From Mollicutes bacterium (GTDB lineage Bacteria; Bacillota_I; Bacilli_A; RF39; UBA660), in contig DUPI01000042.1 in assembly GCA_012838395.1 (NCBI GenBank), forward strand, positions 1-14,938: 14,938 bases of DNA. Direction: 5' to 3'. Below are positions 1 to 7,817 of the stretch, piece by piece. The notes beneath the pieces are model-generated. The model did no database searches, was not told the origin of the DNA, and worked only from the letters and a program-made list of their open reading frames with translations. A program made the translations under genes and the position numbers. Position 1 is the first letter of the stretch, and each line of letters starts with the position of its first letter.

Positions 1-1480
1 AGATCATAAAGATTTATATTTTGGGACAAGCCCAATTTATCCTGAAATTCAAGTAGGGGTAAATATTAATAATTTTTTTAGTAATCATTTTGCTATTTTT
101 GGTTCAACAGGTAGTGGAAAATCTTGTGGTGTAGCACGTATTCTTCAAAATTTGTTTGAAAAAAAAGATTCTATAGCTTATCGAGCTAGTATCTTTATTT
201 TTGATGCTTATGGGGAATATCACAATGCTTTTAGTGAACTTAATAAAAAGAATCCTAATATTAACTTTAAAACATATACAACAAATCTTCATTTTAGTGA
301 AACTGAGATTTTGAAAATTCCTTTATGGCTATTAGATGTTGATGATATAGCATTATTGCTAGGATCGGAAAGACATTCACAGTTACCAATTATTGAAAAA
401 GCTCTAAAATTAGTTACTATTTTCGGGCAAGATGAAGAATTAGTGTTAAAGCATAAAAATGATATAATTGCTAGAGCTCTTTTGGACATATTATCTAGTG
501 GTCGTCCACCAGTCCAAATTCGCGATCAAATTGTATCAGTATTAACACACTATCATACGAGAGAGTTAAACCTTGAAACGGAAGTCTTCCAACCTGGATA
601 TACTAGACCGTTAAAGCAATTACTTGTAATTGATTCGTCTGGTAAAATTAGAGAAATTGAATTAATTACTAGTTTTATTGAAAGTTTTCTAACTGATAAT
701 TTAGAATTATCATTACCAGATGGTAGCTTTGCTTATAGTTTAAAAGATTTGCAAGATGCTTTTGAATTCGCACTCATTTCTGAAGGGGTTTTAAAGAGTG
801 ATCGCATTTATGACGATTCCAATGTTTTAAAAATAAGATTAAATTCATTAGTAAATAGTAATTATAGTGTATATTTTGATTATCCAGAATACATTACTAA
901 AAGCCAATATATAAAAAATTTGTTAACAGCTCATAATGGTAAAAAAGCTCAAATTATTAATTTTAATATTAACTATATAGATGATCGTTTAGCAAAAACA
1001 ATTACTAAAATTTATTCGAAATTATTGTTTAATTATGCCAAAGAAATGGAAAGAAGAGCAACGTTACCATTTCATATTATTTTAGAAGAAGCTCATCGAT
1101 ACGTTCAAAATGATAATGATATTAATTTGTTAGGCTATAACATATTTGACAGAATTACGAAAGAGGGACGTAAGTACGGAGTCTTACTAGGGCTTATTTC
1201 TCAAAGACCATCAGAATTGTCGGAAACTACTTTGTCACAATGTGGTAACTTCTTGATTTTTAAAATGATACATCCGAGAGATGTTTCGTATATTAAGGAA
1301 ATGTTACCTAGTATTACAAATGAAGTAATTAAAAATTTAAGAATTTTACAACCAGGGGTTTGTATGGCTTTTGGTATAGGGTTTAATGTGCCGCTAATGA
1401 TTAAATTTAAGATGCCAAATCCTGAACCTGAAAGCAGTAGTGCCAATATAAGTGCAACTTGGTTTATTAACCGACGTTAA
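1..1480 (+). CDS. HerA-like / DUF87 P-loop ATPase, 5' end outside window
   Basis: This reading frame is open from the left edge of the window, so the gene starts upstream; about 492 residues are present. A Walker A motif GSTGSGKS is encoded at 101-124. A Walker B-like strand with paired acidic residues (IILEEAH) is at 1076-1096, and an SQRPSE segment near 1200-1216 resembles the sensor/arginine-finger region of HerA/FtsK-type ATPases. Spacing and motifs match the HerA/DUF87 group (COG0433), hexameric motors that translocate DNA. Family members act in end resection with NurA or in defence modules. The usual N-terminal barrel would lie outside the window. No NurA-like or SIR2-like partner follows downstream; the next gene is convergent. 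An ATG at 152 lies after Walker A and so cannot be the true start. The family call is firm; the biological role is not determined. Confidence 0.8.
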   Translation, partial: DHKDLYFGTSPIYPEIQVGVNINNFFSNHFAIFGSTGSGKSCGVARILQNLFEKKDSIAYRASIFIFDAYGEYHNAFSELNKKNPNINFKTYTTNLHFSETEILKIPLWLLDVDDIALLLGSERHSQLPIIEKALKLVTIFGQDEELVLKHKNDIIARALLDILSSGRPPVQIRDQIVSVLTHYHTRELNLETEVFQPGYTRPLKQLLVIDSSGKIREIELITSFIESFLTDNLELSLPDGSFAYSLKDLQDAFEFALISEGVLKSDRIYDDSNVLKIRLNSLVNSNYSVYFDYPEYITKSQYIKNLLTAHNGKKAQIINFNINYIDDRLAKTITKIYSKLLFNYAKEMERRATLPFHIILEEAHRYVQNDNDINLLGYNIFDRITKEGRKYGVLLGLISQRPSELSETTLSQCGNFLIFKMIHPRDVSYIKEMLPSITNEVIKNLRILQPGVCMAFGIGFNVPLMIKFKMPNPEPESSSANISATWFINRR

Positions 1481-1520
1481 GATTACTTTTCAAATGAAGT
1501 TAATAATAAAAATAAATTTA

Positions 1521-1545
1521 AAAAGACCGTTTTATTGGTCTTTTT
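1521..1545. terminator. Bidirectional intrinsic terminator
   Basis: An 8-bp inverted repeat, AAAAGACC (1521-1528) and GGTCTTTT (1537-1544), flanks an 8-nt loop. It has T-rich flanks on the plus strand and A-rich flanks upstream, which gives U tracts in both directions. It lies exactly between the convergent ATPase gene and the MnmL-MnmM gene, and the last stem base overlaps the stop codon of the minus-strand gene. It probably ends both transcripts. Confidence 0.75.
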
Positions 1546-3022
1546 ATTGTGGGTAATTTGCTATTTTTATTAAATAGGGAGCCCCTTTTTTTCTTGTGTT
1601 ATGATAATAATTTATTTGGTAGTTTTTTAGTTTCTTTAGATAATTTTCTATAGCTTTATGTTCTTCAAAACCAGCTTTGTGTCCAGGGTAAACAGTTATA
1701 AGAATCATACCTTTATTATTGAGAAGTTTTAAGGCGTTATCAATTGCTTTAATGGTTGATTGATAATTGGTTGTAATACTTTTATCTCCACCTGGTAAAT
1801 AGCCCAAATTAAAATTGACAAGACTTATTTTACCTAAATAATCTTTTAAAAATTTGTTAATATTTTGATGATCTTCTAAAAACAATTGGTAATTGGTTAT
1901 ATTATTTCGTTTAAGTAATTTGCTTGCATTATCAAGGGCTGTTTGTTGAATATCAAATCCATAAACAAAACCTTTAGAAACTAAATTAGCTAAAAATAAA
2001 GTATCCTTTCCATTACCAACAGTAGCATCAATAACAAGATCCTTGTCTTTAAGGTGGTTACTCATTAATTGTTTGACTTTATTTAAAATGTTTAAATTAA
2101 AACCTTGGTAAGTGTTTCTTTTGGCAAGTTCTTTATCAATATCATTTAATACCCCGAATTTTTTAATTAACCAATTAGGTTCAACTAAGTCATCAGCATT
2201 AGGGTCACCAGTAATTCTGTGAATAACAATATTAGAATTTAATCTTTCAAGTTGATCACAAACAATGTTTACATATTCCTCTTTAGTTAAAATTTCAAAT
2301 TTTTTCTTTTGATATAAATTAGCAAGGGGAGTATCCTTTAAAATATGTAACATATGAATTTTAATGCCATCTATTGGCAGTTTATTTAAATAGTCAACGG
2401 TTTCTAACATCATTTCTTTAGTTTCATAAGGTAAACCATTTATAAGATGAACAACCACATTAATTTTTTTTTCTTTTAATTTATAAACCATTTCTCTAAA
2501 ACATTCAAGATCATGACAACGATTAATTAGTTTAGATGTTTTTTCATGAATTGTTTGTAGTCCTAATTCAATGGTTAAAAAAGTTTTTTTATTTAATTTA
2601 CCTAAATATTCTAATACCTCATCACTAATGGCATCTGGTCTAGTTGCTATAGCTAAACCGACAACATTGTCTAAATTTAAAATAGTCTCATATTTATCTT
2701 TTAAGATTTCAAGAGGAGCATGGGTATTAGTTCTTGCTTGAAAGTAACCTATGTATTTCGCGCATTCCCATTTTTTATGAAGTATATTTTTGACTTCATT
2801 GAACTGTTTAATTAAATTATCTTCAACATTTCCGGCATAATCACCACTTCCTGATTTGGAGCAGTAAATACATCCGCCATAGCCAACGGTACCATCAATA
2901 TTTGGACAAGTGAATCCAGCATTAAGACTTACCTTAAACACCTTTGAGTTAAATTTTTGTTTGTAAAAATAATCCAGTGTATAATAACGTTTATTATTAT
3001 TGGTATTTTTAAATAAATTCAT
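1544..3022 (-). CDS. mnmL-mnmM: Fused radical SAM (MnmL/YtqA-type) and SAM methyltransferase (MnmM/YtqB-type)
   Basis: The product has 492 residues and two domains. Residues 1 to about 300 are a TIGR01212/YtqA-type radical SAM protein: Cys39, Cys51 and Cys54 form the C-x11-C-x2-C iron-sulfur motif within the GxTCPN and GGCIYC segments, and an ATRPD segment lies near 126-130. Residues about 312-492 are a class I methyltransferase of the YtqB family, with a SAM-binding DATVGNGKDT motif at 332-341, a following acidic FD at 356-357, and an NLGYLPGGDK motif at 405-414. In Bacilli, MnmL and MnmM are known to convert the cmnm5s2U wobble base of tRNA to nm5s2U and then to mnm5s2U, usually as two adjacent genes. 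Here they are one polypeptide. The ATG start has an AGGAAGTG ribosome binding site (reverse complement of 3028-3035). The gene stands alone in its orientation. Confidence 0.87.
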   Translation of the reverse strand: MNLFKNTNNNKRYYTLDYFYKQKFNSKVFKVSLNAGFTCPNIDGTVGYGGCIYCSKSGSGDYAGNVEDNLIKQFNEVKNILHKKWECAKYIGYFQARTNTHAPLEILKDKYETILNLDNVVGLAIATRPDAISDEVLEYLGKLNKKTFLTIELGLQTIHEKTSKLINRCHDLECFREMVYKLKEKKINVVVHLINGLPYETKEMMLETVDYLNKLPIDGIKIHMLHILKDTPLANLYQKKKFEILTKEEYVNIVCDQLERLNSNIVIHRITGDPNADDLVEPNWLIKKFGVLNDIDKELAKRNTYQGFNLNILNKVKQLMSNHLKDKDLVIDATVGNGKDTLFLANLVSKGFVYGFDIQQTALDNASKLLKRNNITNYQLFLEDHQNINKFLKDYLGKISLVNFNLGYLPGGDKSITTNYQSTIKAIDNALKLLNNKGMILITVYPGHKAGFEEHKAIENYLKKLKNYQINYYHNTRKKGAPYLIKIANYPQ

Positions 3023-3047
3023 TATTTCACTTCCTAACAGTTATAAT

Positions 3048-3056
3048 ATTATATCA
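3048..3056 (-). promoter_or_regulatory. Extended -10 promoter for mnmL-mnmM
   Basis: Read on the minus strand this is TGATATAAT, a perfect TATAAT with the TGn extension. No clear -35 lies 16-18 bp upstream, as is usual for extended -10 promoters. Transcription would start near 3041, giving a leader of about 19 nt that already holds the ribosome binding site. Confidence 0.55.
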
Positions 3057-3337
3057 TAATAATTTTAGATAGGAATTTTAATTATTATAAAGTATCTTAT
3101 TATTTCACTGTTAGTGGGTTTAAGTATAAATTGCAAATAATATAAAAATATTATTGACTTAAATGTTTTATATACAATTTTACCATTTAATGTTGGGGTT
3201 AAAGAAAACAATGAACCAATTGATTCTGAGAAAATAAGAAGTTGTTTATAAAGATTATGTTTAAAAATAGGGAAATACAGGATTATCTCTTTGTTTTTTA
3301 ATTAATGTGTAAAATAAGGTAAATTATCTAAAAAACC
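3057..3337. other. Intergenic stretch between divergent genes
   Basis: About 280 bases without a supported gene separate the promoters of mnmL-mnmM and pyk. They contain a perfect AT-only inverted repeat (AATAATAT at 3136-3143, ATATTATT at 3148-3155, loop AAAA). A TTGACT -35-like hexamer overlaps its end (3154-3159) but has no good -10 at normal spacing. A start-less open stretch at 3141-3251 reads like weak protein sequence but has no ribosome binding site. I see no tRNA, riboswitch or other convincing element. Confidence 0.4.
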
Positions 3338-3366
3338 TTTTTAATCATGGCAAAACTTGGTATAAT
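3338..3366 (+). promoter_or_regulatory. Promoter for pyk and the GH31 gene
   Basis: An extended -10, TGGTATAAT, is at 3358-3366, with a weak -35-like TTTTTA at 3338-3343 and a 17-bp spacer. The start of transcription would fall near 3373, only about 12 nt before the pyk ATG, so the mRNA would begin almost at the GGTGAT ribosome binding site (3373-3378). Confidence 0.5.
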
Positions 3367-3384
3367 TAATATGGTGATAATAGT

Positions 3385-4800
3385 ATGAATAAAACTAAAA
3401 TAATAGCGACTATTGGTCCTGCTAGTACGGACAAAGAAATAATTAAAGACCTAATATTAAACGGAATGGATGTTGTTAGACTTAACCTCAGTCATGCTGA
3501 TTATTCATTTTGTATGGATATTATTGATAAGGTTAACGAATTAAATAAGGAACTAAATACAAACGTTGCTATTATGTTAGATACGGAAGGACCAGAAATT
3601 CGAACAGGAAAGTTTATCAATGGTGAGGCTACTCTTCGGGCGGGTGAAATGGTCAAAATTGTAAAAGAGGAAGTAATTGGAGATAAAAATGCTTTTTCGA
3701 TTACTGTCCCCCAAGTTATTGATTATATAAAACATAATGCAAGTATTAAGTTGGACGATGGTAAAATTGAATTAAAGATTGTTGATAAAACAGCTGATTA
3801 TATAATAGGTGAAGTTTTAAATGACGGAATTATTAGGGATGGAAAAAGTGTTAATATAGAGTGTTCTAAAACTAAAATTCCATTTATTAGTAAAAAAGAT
3901 CGAGAAGATATTAAATTTGCTAATATGATGAATGTTGATTTTTTAGCATTATCTTTTGTATCTAGTAGTGACGATATTTTAGAAGTAAATGATTTGTTAA
4001 TTGAATTAGGAAATGATCATATTAGCATTGTAGCTAAGATTGAAAATGAACTTGCAATTCACGAAATTGATGAAATAATCAGGGTGAGTGATGGGGTTAT
4101 GATTGCTAGAGGGGACTTAGGTGTTGATATTCCACTTGAGCGAATTCCAGGGATTCAAAAAATGATTATTAATAAATGTCATCAAAAAGGGAAAGTGAGC
4201 ATTGTTGCAACTGAATTATTATCTTCAATGGAAAGTACACTAAGACCAACAAGAGCTGAAGTTAGTGATATAGCAAATGCTGTTTTAGACGGTGTGGATG
4301 CGGTAATGTTAAGTGGTGAAACAACAGTTGGGAAGCATCCTATTTTAGCACTCCAAACGATGGAAAAAGTTATTAGGTCGGCTGAAGAAAATATTGATTA
4401 TATTGATTTATTAAGTAAAGCTATGAGGACTGAAAAACAAGATGCGACTGGATTAATTGCTTATAGTGTTGCTGATTGTGCGAATCGATTAAAAGCAAAT
4501 GCTATTGTCGTTCCCACAATGAGTGGTTATACGGCTAGAAAAATGAGTCGTTTTAGACCATCTTGTCCTATTTTAGCACTCTCACCAGATATTAGTACAG
4601 TTAAATCCTTGGCTCTTAATTTTGGTGTATATGCTCAAAAAATTGATGAATTAAATTCATTTGATAAAATTATAAAAGCTTCTACAACTAAAGCAATTGA
4701 TGTTTTAAATTTAGAAAAAAACGACAAGATAATCATAACAGGTGGTTATCCTTTAAAAGAAGTAAAACATACTAATTTTATGAAAATAGAAGAAATATAA
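3385..4800 (+). CDS. pyk: Pyruvate kinase
   Basis: The product (471 residues) transfers phosphate from phosphoenolpyruvate to ADP, the last step of glycolysis, in the cytosol. The N-terminal KIIATIGPAS segment, VRLNLSHA (31-38), LDTEGPEIRTG (65-75), the active-site signature IVAKIENELAI (215-225, with Lys218 and Glu220), ARGDLGVDIP (241-250), RPTRAEVSDIANAVLDG (287-303) and MLSGETT are all in family order. The length fits a core enzyme of A, B and C domains. It lacks the extra C-terminal PEP-utilizer-like domain found in the longer Bacillus enzymes. Small deviations from common sequences are DTE in place of DTK at 66-68 and ATELL in place of ATQML at 275-279. GGTGAT at 3373-3378 is a modest ribosome binding site. 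The GH31 gene follows after 18 bases with no terminator, so the two are probably co-transcribed. Confidence 0.95.
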   Translation: MNKTKIIATIGPASTDKEIIKDLILNGMDVVRLNLSHADYSFCMDIIDKVNELNKELNTNVAIMLDTEGPEIRTGKFINGEATLRAGEMVKIVKEEVIGDKNAFSITVPQVIDYIKHNASIKLDDGKIELKIVDKTADYIIGEVLNDGIIRDGKSVNIECSKTKIPFISKKDREDIKFANMMNVDFLALSFVSSSDDILEVNDLLIELGNDHISIVAKIENELAIHEIDEIIRVSDGVMIARGDLGVDIPLERIPGIQKMIINKCHQKGKVSIVATELLSSMESTLRPTRAEVSDIANAVLDGVDAVMLSGETTVGKHPILALQTMEKVIRSAEENIDYIDLLSKAMRTEKQDATGLIAYSVADCANRLKANAIVVPTMSGYTARKMSRFRPSCPILALSPDISTVKSLALNFGVYAQKIDELNSFDKIIKASTTKAIDVLNLEKNDKIIITGGYPLKEVKHTNFMKIEEI

Positions 4801-4818
4801 AAGAATAAGGGTGATTCT

Positions 4819-7230
4819 ATGTATAAATTAGGGGAACAATTTAAAATTAATTATGATAATGCTGTTGCTAATGAAAAGAGTATTTTTCAAGGTAAAAAAT
4901 ATCGAATAACAATTTTAACAGACAGATTAGTTAGATTTGAATATAATGATGAAGGTGTTTTTGAAGATCGTCCGACTGCCTTGGTGTGGAATCGTAAGTT
5001 TAACGTACCGCAATTTGAGGTTAAAGAAGATAGTAAATTTTTGGAAATTACTACCAAGTATTTTAAAATATCTTACGTTAAAGAAAAAAACTATTCGGGT
5101 GGAAGGCTAAATGCAACATCTAATTTAAAAGTAGAGTTACTAAATAGTGATCGTTTTTGGTATTATGGACATCCTGAAGTTAGAAATTTAGGAGCTCCTA
5201 AACAACAACTTGTTAATAAACGGGGTAAATATGAATTTGGACGAGCTTTGTATTCTACAGAAGGATTTGCAAGTATTGATGATAGTGAATCAAAAATTAT
5301 TAGTGAAAACGGTGTTTTTATTGACCGACCGTCCCAAACTATTGATACCTATGTTTTTATGTACTTGAATGATTATCAGCTATGCTTGCAAGATTATTAT
5401 GAACTAACTGGTTATCCTGCATTAATACCTAGATATGCTTTAGGTAATTGGTGGAGTAGAAATGAAAGTTATAACGATGAAACGTTAAAAGATTTAATTG
5501 ATCAATTTGATTATCAAGAGATTCCGATATCAATTGTTTTGTTAAATGAAGAATGGCATTTAAACAGTTATGATAAGAAGAAAAATTTAAAAACAGGATT
5601 TACCTTCAATAAAGAAAACTTTAAGGAGCCTTATGATATGATATCGTATTTACATTCAAAAGGAATTCGTATAGGCCTTAATATTAATCCTCTCCAAGGT
5701 ATTTATCCATACGAGGAATATTATGAAAATGCCAAAAAATATTTAGAACCAGATGAAGCTGGAATTATTCCTTTTAATGCTCTAGACCCAAGATTTATTG
5801 ATGTTTATCTTAAAATGATGATTCATCCTCTTGATGCAATAGACGTAGATTTTTATTGGATCGATATAAATAATGATATAAATAAATTTAATAATTTCGT
5901 TTTAAATCATTATCATTTTTATGATATGAAAAGAAGTTATAAACGTCGTCCGATGATTTTGTCAAATAATGCTCGAGTTGCATCGCATCGTTATCCAGTT
6001 TTGTATTCTGGTAAAACTTTAGTAGATTGGGAAACTTTAAAATTAATTCCATTTTTTAATGGAAGTGCCTCAAATATTGGAGTGGCATGGTGGAGTCATG
6101 ATATTGGTGGTTATCATAAAGGTATCGAAGATAATGAATTGTATATTAGATTCGTTCAAATTGGAGTTTTCAGTCCAATCTTGAAGTTTGGTAGTCAAAA
6201 GGGTAAATATTATAAAAGAGAACCTTGGCGTTGGAATATAAAAACTTATAATATTGTTAAAGATTATTTAACATTAAGACATCGTTTAATCCCGTATCTT
6301 TATTCTGAAGCATATAAATATCATAAGTATGGAAGTTTCATTATTGAACCAATATATTATCGTTATAAAGAAGTGTATGATGATCTTTTATATAGAAATC
6401 AATATTATTTAGGGAGTGAATTTTTCATTTCACCAATCCTTACTAAAAAAAATCATGTTATGAATCGAGTTATTCATAAGTTTTATATTCCTGATGGAGT
6501 GTGGTTTGATTTTGTAACTGGAAAAAAGTTTCCTGGTGGAAGATCGTATGTGTCATTTTTTAGAGATCAAGATTATCCTGTTTTTGTTAAAGCTGGTTCA
6601 ATCATTCCGCTTAGTAATGAGGAAAATTTATTTGATACAACTCCGCCTAAAAACATGGAAATTCAAATTTTTCCAGGTCGAAGTAATACATATCAACTTT
6701 ATGAAGATGACGGTATGAGTGACTTATATAACAAAGGATTTTTTATTAAAACAAATATTGATTATAATTATTTACCAAACAATCATACGGTTATAGTGAG
6801 AGCGACAGAAGGTAAAAGTGGCATTATTCCTAAATTTAGAAATTATAAAATAAAATTTAGGAATACTAAGCAACCAGAAGAAGTCATAACTTTTGTTAAT
6901 GATGTACAAGTGAAAAATAGACATTATACAGAAGGTCCTGATTTTGTTGTTGAGGTTGATAATGTAACAACTATCGGTCAATTAACAGTTAATTGTAAAG
7001 GTAAAGATATTGAAATAGATGCCATTCGATTGATTAACGACGATATCGAAGGAATTATTTCTGATTTAACAATTGAGACGGAAATGAAAGAGCGAATAGA
7101 TGCAGTTATTTTTTCTGATTTATCTATAAAAAAGAAAAGAATTTCCATTAGAAAGCTTCGTAAAAAGGGCTTGGATCAAAAATTTATTAAATTATTTTTA
7201 AAATTACTTGAATATATTGAACAAGTATAA
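4819..7230 (+). CDS. Glycoside hydrolase family 31 (alpha-glucosidase/alpha-xylosidase type)
   Basis: This 803-residue protein has the GH31 layout: an N-terminal beta-sandwich (about 1-200), a TIM barrel (about 200-520), and C-terminal beta domains containing the YEDDGMSDLYNKG motif (about 668-680). A charged helical tail follows at about 745-803. The nucleophile motif is WIDIN, with Asp349. WWSHDIGGY (424-432) and KREPWRWN (447-453 region) are typical of the family. At the second catalytic motif, where characterised GH31 enzymes have SGD with the acid/base Asp, this protein has YSGKT with Lys399. An Asp occurs four residues later (Asp403). No signal peptide is seen, so it probably acts on imported oligosaccharides in the cytosol. 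The start has an AAGGGTGAT ribosome binding site at 4807-4815. Linkage to pyk suggests feeding of glycolysis; the exact substrate cannot be told from sequence. Confidence 0.88.
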   Translation: MYKLGEQFKINYDNAVANEKSIFQGKKYRITILTDRLVRFEYNDEGVFEDRPTALVWNRKFNVPQFEVKEDSKFLEITTKYFKISYVKEKNYSGGRLNATSNLKVELLNSDRFWYYGHPEVRNLGAPKQQLVNKRGKYEFGRALYSTEGFASIDDSESKIISENGVFIDRPSQTIDTYVFMYLNDYQLCLQDYYELTGYPALIPRYALGNWWSRNESYNDETLKDLIDQFDYQEIPISIVLLNEEWHLNSYDKKKNLKTGFTFNKENFKEPYDMISYLHSKGIRIGLNINPLQGIYPYEEYYENAKKYLEPDEAGIIPFNALDPRFIDVYLKMMIHPLDAIDVDFYWIDINNDINKFNNFVLNHYHFYDMKRSYKRRPMILSNNARVASHRYPVLYSGKTLVDWETLKLIPFFNGSASNIGVAWWSHDIGGYHKGIEDNELYIRFVQIGVFSPILKFGSQKGKYYKREPWRWNIKTYNIVKDYLTLRHRLIPYLYSEAYKYHKYGSFIIEPIYYRYKEVYDDLLYRNQYYLGSEFFISPILTKKNHVMNRVIHKFYIPDGVWFDFVTGKKFPGGRSYVSFFRDQDYPVFVKAGSIIPLSNEENLFDTTPPKNMEIQIFPGRSNTYQLYEDDGMSDLYNKGFFIKTNIDYNYLPNNHTVIVRATEGKSGIIPKFRNYKIKFRNTKQPEEVITFVNDVQVKNRHYTEGPDFVVEVDNVTTIGQLTVNCKGKDIEIDAIRLINDDIEGIISDLTIETEMKERIDAVIFSDLSIKKKRISIRKLRKKGLDQKFIKLFLKLLEYIEQV

Positions 7231-7236
7231 TATAAT
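7208..7236 (+). promoter_or_regulatory. Promoter of the T-box/leuS operon
   Basis: TTGAAT at 7208-7213 and a perfect TATAAT at 7231-7236 are separated by 17 bp, a near-consensus vegetative promoter. The -35 lies inside the last codons of the GH31 gene. Transcription would start near 7243, just before the first T-box elements. Confidence 0.7.
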
Positions 7237-7242
7237 AAGAAC

Positions 7243-7445
7243 AATTAAAAACTGTGAAAAAGAGTAGTAACAATTTATTTGTTTATTAGAGAAAAAGTGG
7301 TTGGTGAAAACTTTAAACAATTGATTGTGAACTTGCTTTGGAGTTCCTTTGGGCGTTTCATTTGCGTTAAAAATTAAAGTGCATAAAATATTATGAATTA
7401 AGGTGGTACCGCGATTATTCGTCCTTAAATTATAATATTTTTTTA
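7243..7445 (+). promoter_or_regulatory. T-box riboswitch leader, leucine specificity
   Basis: The conserved T-box AAGGTGGTACCGCG is at 7400-7413. Upstream are stem I hallmarks: AGAGTAGTAA (7261-7270) near the base, and AGAGA (7288-7292) followed by GTGGTTGGTGAAAAC (7297-7311) in the distal part. A specifier-loop context GAA-CTT-GC lies at 7329-7336. The likely specifier codon is CUU (7332-7334), leucine, which agrees with leuS downstream. Uncharged tRNA-Leu is expected to bind the specifier loop and, with its 3' end, the T-box bulge. This would favour the antiterminator and allow transcription of the membrane protein gene and leuS. Specifier assignment is by pattern only, and an overlapping UUG (7333-7335) would also read as leucine. 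Confidence 0.9.
7385..7444 (+). terminator. T-box regulated terminator
   Basis: A 19-nt arm at 7385-7403 pairs with 7423-7441 (17 Watson-Crick pairs, one G-U, one mismatch), closing a loop that contains the T-box, and ends in a run of seven T residues (7438-7444). The 5' arm includes the first bases of the T-box, so antiterminator and terminator exclude each other, as in known T-box leaders. Confidence 0.8.
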
Positions 7446-7460
7446 TTTAGGAGGAAAATT

Positions 7461-7817
7461 ATGCAAGAATTCAAAATATTTATAATAACTTTTATTGTAG
7501 TTTATTTAATTTATTTAGTAACTGTTATTTTAAGAAACAAAAAGAAGAATAGGTTTGAAGAAAGTGTGGAAATTAGATACTTAGAAAAAGTATATAAAAT
7601 CAATGTAAAAAGGCTTAATATGAAAAGTCTGAGTCATACAATTGCGCTATCAAACTCATTTATTATTTCATTAACATTATCAATTATTAGTTTTGTTGAA
7701 CTTTTTATTTTAAAAATGTTAGTTGGTTTTGTTGTTTTAATAATTTTAGAGTTATTAATATACCATATTATTGGTAAATATTATCAAGGTAAGAAAAGAG
7801 GGGATAATGGTGTATAA
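7461..7817 (+). CDS. Small membrane protein, unknown function, in the leuS operon
   Basis: This 118-residue protein has one N-terminal membrane segment (about 5-24), a basic and charged central stretch (25-60, starting RNKKKNR) and two closely spaced hydrophobic segments (about 66-83 and 84-106), ending in a basic tail. An optimal AGGAGG ribosome binding site (7449-7454) precedes the ATG. The gene sits directly behind the leucine T-box and overlaps leuS by 11 bases, so it should be induced by leucine starvation and be translationally coupled to leuS. I cannot name the family. The position might suggest a link to amino-acid supply or simply a conserved neighbourhood, but it is too small to be a classical transporter and no motif identifies it. 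Confidence 0.8.
   Translation: MQEFKIFIITFIVVYLIYLVTVILRNKKKNRFEESVEIRYLEKVYKINVKRLNMKSLSHTIALSNSFIISLTLSIISFVELFILKMLVGFVVLIILELLIYHIIGKYYQGKKRGDNGV

Noticed and set aside
3136..3155. Perfect AT-only inverted repeat as a terminator or operator
   Set aside because: There is no GC in the stem, no T run after it and no gene to terminate. It is expected by chance in such AT-rich DNA, so it is only mentioned in the intergenic entry.
3141..3251. Open stretch with protein-like reading (…FNVGVKENNEPIDSEKIRSCL then stop) upstream of pyk
   Set aside because: It has no ATG, GTG or TTG start with a ribosome binding site, is only 36 codons, and I recognise no family. It could be a decayed gene end, but AT-rich chance is as likely.
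3371..3388. Five-codon ORF (MVIIV) ending in an ATGA overlap with the pyk start
   Set aside because: It has no ribosome binding site and lies at the predicted 5' end of the mRNA, so chance is the simplest explanation.
7771..7806. TTG start giving leuS 12 extra residues
   Set aside because: It lies inside the membrane protein gene without a suitable ribosome binding site. ATG 7807 has one and gives the usual LeuRS N-terminus.
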